Positions 1 through 6,110 of a stretch of 64,000 bases of DNA are shown here, piece after piece. The notes below the pieces were generated by a model, which was not told where the DNA came from, did not search any database, and saw only the letters and a list, made by a program, of their open reading frames with translations. The translations under genes were made by a program, and so were the position numbers. The stretch is from positions 1-64,000 of the forward strand of contig PNKZ01000023.1 of the NCBI GenBank assembly GCA_013822735.1. The letters run 5' to 3'. Numbering within the stretch: position 1 is the first letter of the stretch; every line of letters starts with the position of its first letter. The DNA comes from Pirellula sp. GTDB taxonomy: Bacteria > Planctomycetota > Planctomycetia > Pirellulales > PNKZ01.

Positions 1-119
1 CCGGAAACGTTTTCACAACCTCGCCGACGACTCGCCCCCTCATCCGCCGCTGCGCGGCACCTTCTCCCGCCAGGGGAGAAGGAAATCAACGCAGCTCCCG
101 CCAGGGGAGAAGGGAATGA
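1..119. repeat. Dispersed hairpin repeat, copy A
   Basis: This stretch is closely similar, at roughly nine bases in ten by eye, to 2994-3111. Both begin CCGGAAACGTT, pass through a shared CCCTCATCCGCCGCTGCGCGG segment, and contain two copies of a small palindrome, CTTCTCCC-gcca-GGGGAGAAG or its truncated form. The structure suggests a REP-like or MITE-like non-coding element rather than a gene. The element may continue beyond the left edge of the window. Confidence 0.75.
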
Positions 120-187
120 ATCTTTCGAATTGCAGCGTTAGTCGATCGAAGCTCACCGGGCCATCAAGTTGTTCCGCCCAGCCACTC

Positions 188-229
188 ATCGGCCTCGCAA
201 GGCTGAGCTAGCCTCCCGGGGCCGATTTT
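188..229 (+). terminator. Nested hairpin followed by a T run, upstream of rmlD
   Basis: ATCGGCC (188-194) pairs with GGCCGAT (220-226). Inside it AGGCT (200-204) pairs with AGCCT (210-214), and TTTT follows the outer stem. It resembles a rho-independent terminator for a gene left of the window, and lies 15 bases before the rmlD start. It could instead be an attenuator in the rmlD leader. The T run is short, so the call is tentative. Confidence 0.4.
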
Positions 230-244
230 GCGAAAATCCGCCGC

Positions 245-1213
245 ATGAGCATCACCCCCACCTCGTCGCGATCCGGTCCCGCCGCGCGTCCGCGCATTCT
301 GCTGCTCGGCGCGCAAGGGCAAGTCGGCTGGGAGCTGCGTCGCAGCTTGCGTCCGCTGGGCGAAGTCGTCGCGGCGGCGCGCTCCCCGCAAGCCGGCGAT
401 CGCACGGCCGACCTCGCCGACCATAAGTCGCTCGCCGCGCTCGTGCACGAAGTGCGGCCGGCCGTCATCGTCAACGCCGCCGCCTATACGCTCGTCGATC
501 AAGCCGAAAAGGAGCCGGCCGCGGCCATGGCGATCAACGCCGAGGCCCCCGGCATCTTGCAAGCGGCGGCCAACGCCGTCGGTGCGGCGCTCGTGCATTT
601 CTCCACCGACTACGTCTTCGACGGCTCCGGCACCGCTCCGTGGAAAGAGACCGACGCCGTCGGTCCGCTCGGCATCTATGGCGCATCAAAACTCGCCGGC
701 GAGCAAGCGATCGCCGCCGCCGGCGGAGCGCACCTCATCCTCCGCACCTCTTGGGTCTACGGCATCCACGGCGCCAACTTCGTGAAAAAAATCATCGCGC
801 TGGCCCGCGATCGCGAACAGCTCCGCATCGTCGCCGACCAACACGGCGCGCCGACCTCGGCCCGGTTCCTCGCCGACGTCACGGCCCAAATCCTCGCGCA
901 AGCGCAAGGCGATTTCGCCGGCGTGTTACAAGATAAACGGGGCGTCTACCATCTCAGCTGCGCCGGCGTCACCACTTGGCACGGCTTCACCGAAGCGATC
1001 GTCGCCCGTGCCCGCCGCGCCGGCATGGCGCTGAAGGTCGGAGCGATCGAGCCGATTCCGTCGTCGGCCTTTCCCACGCCGGCCCGCCGCCCCTTGAATT
1101 CCCGGCTCTGCTGCCGGAAATTGGAGGACGCCTTTCACCTGTTTGCCCCCTCCTGGGAGGAGGCGCTCGACGACTCGCTTCCGCTGCTCCTCAAGCAAGA
1201 GTTTGGCGTATAG
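245..1213 (+). CDS. rfbD: dTDP-4-dehydrorhamnose reductase (RmlD/RfbD)
   Basis: This 322-residue protein should catalyse the last step of dTDP-L-rhamnose synthesis, the NAD(P)H-dependent reduction of dTDP-4-dehydrorhamnose, in the cytoplasm. An N-terminal Rossmann nucleotide loop GAQGQVG sits at residues 22-28. STDYVFDG, typical of the RmlD/extended SDR family, is at 120-127, and the catalytic YGASK (Tyr145, Lys149) follows. HLILRTSWVYG is also a family signature. Length is slightly above the usual ~290-300 because of a ~16-residue N-terminal tail before PRILLLGAQG, so a later start cannot be excluded. None of rmlA, rmlB or rmlC is adjacent, so the gene is separated from the rest of the pathway here. 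Confidence 0.93.
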   Translation: MSITPTSSRSGPAARPRILLLGAQGQVGWELRRSLRPLGEVVAAARSPQAGDRTADLADHKSLAALVHEVRPAVIVNAAAYTLVDQAEKEPAAAMAINAEAPGILQAAANAVGAALVHFSTDYVFDGSGTAPWKETDAVGPLGIYGASKLAGEQAIAAAGGAHLILRTSWVYGIHGANFVKKIIALARDREQLRIVADQHGAPTSARFLADVTAQILAQAQGDFAGVLQDKRGVYHLSCAGVTTWHGFTEAIVARARRAGMALKVGAIEPIPSSAFPTPARRPLNSRLCCRKLEDAFHLFAPSWEEALDDSLPLLLKQEFGV

Positions 1214-1219
1214 TCGAAA

Positions 1220-1316
1220 GAAGTAGCTAGTTGTTAGTAGCTGGTAGCTAGTTGCCGGTTTTGAAGTTCGATACGTCTCTTCAACTAGCTACTAGTAACC
1301 AGCTACTAGCTACTTC
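1220..1316. repeat. 35-bp imperfect inverted repeat around the rhomboid leader
   Basis: The arms 1220-1254 and 1282-1316 are each 35 bp and are reverse complements of each other except for a few bases in the middle. GAAGTAGCTAGT at one end and AGTAGCTAGTTG or GGTAGCTAGTTG at the other are conserved. Both arms are built from TAGCTAGT-like words. The loop is 27 bases. It lies between the rmlD stop and the rhomboid start and would form a large RNA hairpin, but it has no T tract. Confidence 0.7.
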
Positions 1317-1332
1317 CTCCACCGAGCCCTTC

Positions 1333-2241
1333 ATGCGTTCCGCCGGATCGACCAGCAATCAGCACGACGCCGCGACCTTCGTCGACTATTTGATGACGCT
1401 CGGCATCACGGCCAAGGCCGAGCGCAGCGGCGACGCGTGGGATGTTTGGATCTTCGACGAAGATCAACTCCCCCGCGGTCGGACCGCGTTCGCCGAGTTC
1501 CAGGCCGATCCGCAAGCCGACCGCTATCGCGACGCCGCCAAGATCGCCGAGCAAATTCGCACGGTCCGCCTCGAGCGAGAACTGTCGGCCCATCGGCTCG
1601 CGACGAACGCGCCCCGGCCGTTGTTTCAATCGACGGCCGGCAAGCGCCCGCTGACGATGGCCCTGCTCACGATGTGCGGCGTCTGCTTCTTGCTGACGAG
1701 TGACAATCCCGACCCGACGGTTCTGAACGAGTTCCGCATTACCGCGCTCGAGCAGATCGACTCGCAACAAATCCGCTGGTACTCGATTCCGGAAATCCGC
1801 GCCGGCCAAGTCTGGCGACTGGTCACGCCGATCTTTCTGCACTTCGGCCTGCCGCACCTCGTGTTCAACATGCTCTGCTTGGTCGATTTCGGCACGCAGA
1901 TCGAATTGAAGCTCGGCTGGAAACGGATGCTCGCCATGGTGCTGCTGTTTTCCATCCCAGGCAACTTCGCGCAATACTACTTCGACGGCCCGATGTTCGG
2001 CGGTTTCTCCGGCGTGCTGTTTGGAATGTTCGGTTACATCGGGATGAAAGTGAAGTTTGAGCCCTGGACCGGCTTGTTCCTGCAACCGCTCACGGTGATG
2101 CTGCTGGCGGCGTCGTTCGTGCTCGGCTTTGCCGGCCTCTTTCCAATGTGCCATTGGTGCAACGGGATCGGTTTGGCCCTCGGTCTCGCCCTCGGTTACG
2201 CGCCGACGATGCGCGGCAAACTGCGCGGCGAAAAACTATGA
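1333..2241 (+). CDS. Rhomboid-family membrane protein (GlpG-like), catalytic His replaced
   Basis: A 302-residue protein. Residues ~10-75 resemble the cytosolic N-terminal domain of GlpG rhomboid proteases, followed by about six membrane segments. The conserved H-x4-H-x3-N rhomboid motif is at His170, His175 and Asn179. The nucleophile motif GGFSG gives Ser226. In the last helix, aligning on GLALG, the catalytic histidine position holds Asn277; the nearest His is 274 in CHWCNG. The protein may therefore be a non-proteolytic rhomboid, or it may use His274. The start at 1333 was chosen because the upstream in-frame codons lie inside the inverted repeat and encode a low-complexity tail. The stop overlaps the next start (ATGA). 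Confidence 0.85.
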   Translation: MRSAGSTSNQHDAATFVDYLMTLGITAKAERSGDAWDVWIFDEDQLPRGRTAFAEFQADPQADRYRDAAKIAEQIRTVRLERELSAHRLATNAPRPLFQSTAGKRPLTMALLTMCGVCFLLTSDNPDPTVLNEFRITALEQIDSQQIRWYSIPEIRAGQVWRLVTPIFLHFGLPHLVFNMLCLVDFGTQIELKLGWKRMLAMVLLFSIPGNFAQYYFDGPMFGGFSGVLFGMFGYIGMKVKFEPWTGLFLQPLTVMLLAASFVLGFAGLFPMCHWCNGIGLALGLALGYAPTMRGKLRGEKL

Positions 2242-2816
2242 GCGGTGCGCGCGGCGAACCTGGGACGGATGGCGCGGCGCACATCGATCGCTTGGAGCCG
2301 GCCCGACCGTTGCCCCCGTACACTTACATCCCAGGCCACGCCCCGCACCCGAAGAGCGACCCGCAAGGGCATGCGTATGGCCGCGACGAACCGCCGCTTG
2401 CGCGCTTCGATCCGATGCATCTCGAAGCGTCCCCCGACTTTCGCTACGGCGTCGACCTCTTCCACGCCGGTTACTATTGGGAAGCGCACGAAACCTGGGA
2501 AGCGCTCTGGCACGCGGTCGGCCACCACGGACCGATCGCCGACTTGCTCAAAGGCCTCATCAAACTCGCGGCCGGGGGCGTGAAGGTGCTCGAACGAGTA
2601 CCGAACGGAGTAACCCGCCATTGCCGCCGCGCCGCCGAACTGCTCGACCAAGCTCAAGCAGGCGGAATTCCAAAGATCGGCCGCACCTCCCTAGCACAAC
2701 TCGCCGCCACGGCCCGCGATCTCTCCGCCGCCCCGCCGCACGCCGACACAAACCATTCTGCGGCACACGCGAGCGCCCATCCACGGCCGGTCTGGCCATT
2801 GCGAATCGATGTGTAG
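2238..2816 (+). CDS. DUF309 domain protein
   Basis: A 192-residue protein whose core, residues ~70-145, matches the DUF309 family: FHAGYYWEAHETWEALWH at 75-92, then LLKGLIKLAAGGVK. These conserved His, Glu and Trp residues define the family, whose function is unknown. The N-terminal ~65 residues are proline-rich with PPYTYIPGHAPHP, often seen in longer DUF309 proteins. Translation starts at an ATGA overlap with the rhomboid stop, so the two are probably co-translated. The C-terminal ~35 residues are low complexity. There is no signal peptide, so it is likely cytoplasmic. Confidence 0.82.
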   Translation: MSGARGEPGTDGAAHIDRLEPARPLPPYTYIPGHAPHPKSDPQGHAYGRDEPPLARFDPMHLEASPDFRYGVDLFHAGYYWEAHETWEALWHAVGHHGPIADLLKGLIKLAAGGVKVLERVPNGVTRHCRRAAELLDQAQAGGIPKIGRTSLAQLAATARDLSAAPPHADTNHSAAHASAHPRPVWPLRIDV

Positions 2817-2822
2817 AGCGCC

Positions 2823-2910
2823 GGGTGGCTGGGGCTGGAGCCAAAGGCGAAGCCCCAGATTGTTCCGCGTTCAACAACTGGGGCATCACTACGTTCTGCC
2901 CCAGCCACCC
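2823..2910. repeat. Nested inverted-repeat element with perfect 13-bp ends
   Basis: GGGTGGCTGGGGC (2823-2835) is the exact reverse complement of GCCCCAGCCACCC (2898-2910). Inside, GCCCCAG (2852-2858) pairs with CTGGGGC (2878-2884). The 88-bp unit could fold as a branched structure on either strand and looks like a small non-autonomous repeat. Confidence 0.65.
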
Positions 2911-2947
2911 ACCGCCTCCTCCCCTCGCCCCTTGCGGGAGAGGGTGG

Positions 2948-2976
2948 CTCGCGACGTGTTGCAAACACGACGCGAG
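2948..2976. repeat. 13-bp hairpin, 3-base loop
   Basis: The arms 2948-2960 (CTCGCGACGTGTT) and 2964-2976 (AACACGACGCGAG) pair with a single mismatch. It lies between the 88-bp nested element and repeat copy B, as part of the repeat cluster. Confidence 0.5.
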
Positions 2977-2993
2977 ACGGGTGAGGGGTTGCA

Positions 2994-3111
2994 CCGGAAA
3001 CGTTCTCGCAACCTCGCCGAAGAGTGCCCCCTCATCCGCCGCTGCGCGGCACCTTCTCCCGCGAGGGGAGAAGGGAATAAGCACAGCTCCCGCCAGGGGA
3101 GAAGGGAATGA
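2994..3111. repeat. Dispersed hairpin repeat, copy B
   Basis: This is the second copy of the element at 1-119, in the same orientation, with scattered single-base differences. It again carries two CTCCCGC(c/g)AGGGGAG palindromes near its right end. The copies flank the rmlD-rhomboid-DUF309 block. Confidence 0.75.
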
Positions 3112-3317
3112 CGACGTTCTTTTGCTCGCGACGGCGAGTCGGGTTGGGTGTGTCATTACTCACCCCTGACCCCTCACCCCTTTCCGCGACCGCGGAATCG
3201 CAAGTCGCACGACTGTAAAACCTTACGCCGCGACGGGTTGACAACCCCCGCCCTTTGCCGCCAAGCTGTCGGTTTCCTCGATTTGCCGTTATTCATTGTT
3301 GAGCCGACGCAGGGTGG

Positions 3318-3467
3318 CCCAGGTTGCTCCGCAACCTGGGTTTACGAGAGGCCGAGACCGGTCAAAGCCGAACTGGATGTTGCATCTCATTGGATATTCG
3401 CGGGCGGCCTGGAAATGCACCGCCGCAAATGTTTCCTCTCCTAGACCCAGGTTGCAAGCAACCTGGG
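3318..3467. repeat. Pair of CCCAGGTTGC hairpins
   Basis: CCCAGGTTGC-tcc-GCAACCTGGG at 3318-3340 and CCCAGGTTGC-aa-GCAACCTGGG at 3446-3467 share identical 10-bp stems and differ only in the loop. They bracket about 105 bp of unassigned sequence. Confidence 0.65.
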
Positions 3468-3506
3468 CTACCCGCGGTTTCCCGGATTCGCTGCAAAGGA
3501 GCCTCT

Positions 3507-4070
3507 GTGGGACGTATTAGCACGGCGTTTCGAGCGTTCTTCCGCGCGCTCGGCGACGCCGATCTTGCCAAGCAGATCGACGAGATTCTCGCGAGCGGCA
3601 GTGCCGCCGCCGGGCCTGCGTCGAAGACCGCGGCCCTGCCTGCGCCCGTCGTCTCGCCGAAGCCTGCGCCACCGAAGGCCCAGCCGAGCCGTAGCGACGC
3701 GTTGAGCTTGCTCTCGGCCTTGCAGCGCGAGGCCCGGCTGGTCGACTTCCTTAAGGAAAAGCTCGACGGCTACAGCGATGCCCAGATCGGCGCTGCCGCC
3801 CGCGACGTGCATCGCGATAGCGGTACGGTGCTCGAACGGATGTTTGCCTTGCGCCCGTTGACCGAAGCCGCCGAAGGGGCGGCGCTCGACGTGGCCGCCG
3901 GCTTCGACCCGCTTCGCTATCAACTCACGGGCAACGTCGTCGGACAGCCGCCGTTTCACGGCACGCTCCGTCACCACGGCTGGGAAGCGACGAAGTGTGA
4001 ACTGCCGGCCTGGACCGGCGGCGAAGCGGCGCAAAAGATCGTGGCGCCGATGGAAGTGGAAGTCCGTTAG
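3507..4070 (+). CDS. DUF2760 domain protein, Hsp70-associated
   Basis: A 187-residue protein. The GTG start is chosen because AAAGGAG lies 5 bases upstream and the frame before it runs through repeat sequence. Residues 1-30 form an amphipathic N-terminus (TAFRAFFRALGDADLAKQIDEIL), followed by an Ala/Pro linker (~31-62). The DUF2760 domain (~64-187) includes LLSALQREARLVDFLKE and a C-terminal PFHGTLRHHGWEA segment. I recall DUF2760 proteins being encoded beside atypical Hsp70 genes, and here two follow at once, only 27 bp away. Its function is unknown; a cofactor or adaptor role for these Hsp70s is an inference from context. No signal peptide is present. Confidence 0.82.
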   Translation: MGRISTAFRAFFRALGDADLAKQIDEILASGSAAAGPASKTAALPAPVVSPKPAPPKAQPSRSDALSLLSALQREARLVDFLKEKLDGYSDAQIGAAARDVHRDSGTVLERMFALRPLTEAAEGAALDVAAGFDPLRYQLTGNVVGQPPFHGTLRHHGWEATKCELPAWTGGEAAQKIVAPMEVEVR

Positions 4071-4097
4071 TTGATTGACAGAAAGTGACCTGCGCCG

Positions 4098-5912
4098 ATG
4101 TCCGCTCGCTTTGCTTTGGGAATCGATCTCGGGACGACGAACTCCGTCTTGGCGTACGCGCCGCTCGATGACGCTGCCACATCGCCGACGGTACTGCCGA
4201 TTCCGCAACTCACGGCCCCCGGCACGGTCGAAAGCCGGCCGCTGCTGCCGTCGTTCCTCTACTTGGCCGGCGCACACGATGCCGGTCAGGCCGGCTACGA
4301 CTTACCTTGGGCGAGCGGGCGCGATTTCGTCGTCGGCGAATGGGCCCGGAAGCAATCGGCCGAGAATGCCACGCGCACCGTGGCCGCGGCCAAGAGCTGG
4401 CTCACCTATTCGCGCGTCGATCGTCGCAAGCCGATCTTGCCGTGGGGCGCACCGGACGAAGTGGCGAAGATCTCGCCGGTCGAAGCGTCGCGCCGGTATC
4501 TCGAACACTTGGTCGCCGCCTGGGAATATGCCCATCCCGACGCCCCGTTTGCCGAACAATCGATCGTGCTCACGGTGCCGGCCTCGTTTGACGCCGCAGC
4601 TCGGGAGCTGACGCGCGAAGCGGCGCTCGCCGCCGGCTTTCCCGAATCGTTCATTCTGCTCGAAGAACCGCAGGCCGCGGTCTACGCTTGGCTGGCCGAC
4701 GTCGGCGACGATTGGCGCAAGCTGTTGGCGATTGGCGATTCGCTGCTCGTCTGCGACATCGGCGGCGGCACCACCGACTTTACGCTCGTGGAAGTGGCGG
4801 GAGCGGCCGGTGCGCTCACGCTCGAACGGGCGGCGGTCGGCAACCATACGCTCGTCGGCGGCGACAACATGGACCTGGCGCTGGCACATTACGCGGCCGG
4901 GCTCTTCGAGAAGCAAGGCGTAAAGCTCGATGCTTGGCAATCGGTCGGCCTCTGGCATGCCTGCCGGGCCGCGAAAGAATCGTTGCTCGCCGAAGGGGGC
5001 GCGGAGCGACATCCGGTTTCGGTGCTCGGACGCGGCAGCAGGCTGATCGGCGGCACGGTTACCACGGAACTCGCGCGCGACGACGTGATGCAGCTGCTCG
5101 TCGACGGGTTCTTCCCGCCGTGCGAAGCTTCGGCCAAGCCGGTGAAGCAGCGCGCCAGCGGCTTCCGCGAGCTCGGGCTGCCGTACGAAAGCGACACGGC
5201 CGTGACGCGGCACTTGGCGGCGTTTCTCAGCACGAACGGCGTGACGAATGCCGCGGCTTCGCCGGACGGCGCGGCGGCACAAGGCAAGCCGCTCCATGTA
5301 TTGTTCAACGGCGGCGTGTTCAAAGCCGAAACGCTTCGCTATCGCGTGCTCGACGTGCTCGAAGGTTGGTGCGGCACGTCGCGCAAGCCGCAAGCCTTGG
5401 CAGGCGACATCGACTTGGATTGCTCCGTGGCGCGCGGGGCGGCGTTTTATGCGCGGTCGAAACTCGGCGGCGGCATTCGCATTCGCGGCGGCGCGGCCCG
5501 CTCGTATTATGTCGGCATCGAATCGGCGGGGCTCGCGATTCCCGGCGCACCGCGACCGCTCCGAGCGTTGTGCGTCGTGCCGTTCGGCATGGAAGAAGGA
5601 ACGGAGATCGACGTGCCGAGCGACGAGATCGGGCTCGTGGTCGGCGAGCCGGCGGAGTTTCGCTTCTTTAGTTCGGCCGTGCGCAAGGAAGATCGGCCCG
5701 GCGATTTGATTCCGCGCTGGACGGAAGACGAGATCATCGAAACCGATACGCTGGCGACCGAACTGCCGGCCTCGGCCGAATCGGACGACGGTTACGTGCC
5801 GGTCCGGTTTCTCGCGAAGCTCACGGAACTCGGCGTCTTCGAACTCTGGTGCGCCGCCGCCAACGGCGCCGACCGCTGGAAACTCGAATTCAGCGTCCGT
5901 GAGAACAGTTGA
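4098..5912 (+). CDS. Atypical Hsp70-family ATPase (first of a pair)
   Basis: A 604-residue cytoplasmic protein with the Hsp70/actin-fold ATPase domain: phosphate-1 loop GIDLGTTNS at residues 8-16, phosphate-2 CDIGGGTTDFTL at 219-230, GGDNMDLALAHY at ~254-265, and adenosine motif VLFNGGVF at 401-408. Unlike DnaK, no recognisable beta-sandwich substrate domain or lid follows; only about 130 residues remain after the nucleotide domain. It resembles the diverged YegD-like or planctomycete Hsp70 group, for which substrates are unknown. It lies 27 bp after the DUF2760 gene and is followed after 198 bp by a second, longer paralogue. It is not the main DnaK, since no dnaJ or grpE is nearby. Confidence 0.9.
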   Translation: MSARFALGIDLGTTNSVLAYAPLDDAATSPTVLPIPQLTAPGTVESRPLLPSFLYLAGAHDAGQAGYDLPWASGRDFVVGEWARKQSAENATRTVAAAKSWLTYSRVDRRKPILPWGAPDEVAKISPVEASRRYLEHLVAAWEYAHPDAPFAEQSIVLTVPASFDAAARELTREAALAAGFPESFILLEEPQAAVYAWLADVGDDWRKLLAIGDSLLVCDIGGGTTDFTLVEVAGAAGALTLERAAVGNHTLVGGDNMDLALAHYAAGLFEKQGVKLDAWQSVGLWHACRAAKESLLAEGGAERHPVSVLGRGSRLIGGTVTTELARDDVMQLLVDGFFPPCEASAKPVKQRASGFRELGLPYESDTAVTRHLAAFLSTNGVTNAAASPDGAAAQGKPLHVLFNGGVFKAETLRYRVLDVLEGWCGTSRKPQALAGDIDLDCSVARGAAFYARSKLGGGIRIRGGAARSYYVGIESAGLAIPGAPRPLRALCVVPFGMEEGTEIDVPSDEIGLVVGEPAEFRFFSSAVRKEDRPGDLIPRWTEDEIIETDTLATELPASAESDDGYVPVRFLAKLTELGVFELWCAAANGADRWKLEFSVRENS

Positions 5913-5926
5913 GATTTTCCAGCAAT

Positions 5927-6078
5927 GGGGATGTGGGGATAAGAGGAGATAAGGGAGATGACAAACTAGAGTTTGTTTAGATTCTTTTCTATTGTTTGAA
6001 TGAGATGATTCAAGCGAGCGTCCTCTTCGTATTTCTGATCTCTTATCTCCCTCATCTCCTCCTATCTCCATATCTCCC
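5927..6078. repeat. Imperfect purine-rich inverted repeat between the Hsp70 genes
   Basis: The left arm (~5927-5959, rich in GGGGATAAGAGGAGAT-type words) is complementary, with a few mismatches, to the right arm (~6045-6078). A small perfect stem, CAAAC-taga-GTTTG, lies between them. The arrangement is like the one between rmlD and the rhomboid gene but with different sequence. It could impose differential expression of the two Hsp70 genes. Confidence 0.6.
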
Positions 6079-6110
6079 TTGCCGCCTCTGCCCTGCTCTG
6101 CTGAATTCGT

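Larger units (their letters stand above)
2817..3506. other. Gene-free 690-bp region filled with hairpin repeats
   Basis: No plausible gene is seen here. Short open frames on both strands are repetitive and overlap the elements listed separately: a nested inverted repeat (2823-2910), a 13-bp hairpin (2948-2976), repeat copy B (2994-3111) and two near-identical CCCAGGTTGC hairpins (3318-3340 and 3446-3467). The end supplies the AAAGGAG ribosome-binding site (3495-3501) of the DUF2760 gene. Confidence 0.7.

Noticed and set aside
2129-3169. A 346-codon plus-strand open frame running from the rhomboid gene into the repeats
   Set aside because: Out of frame with rhomboid and DUF309, and its end is made of dispersed repeat sequence.
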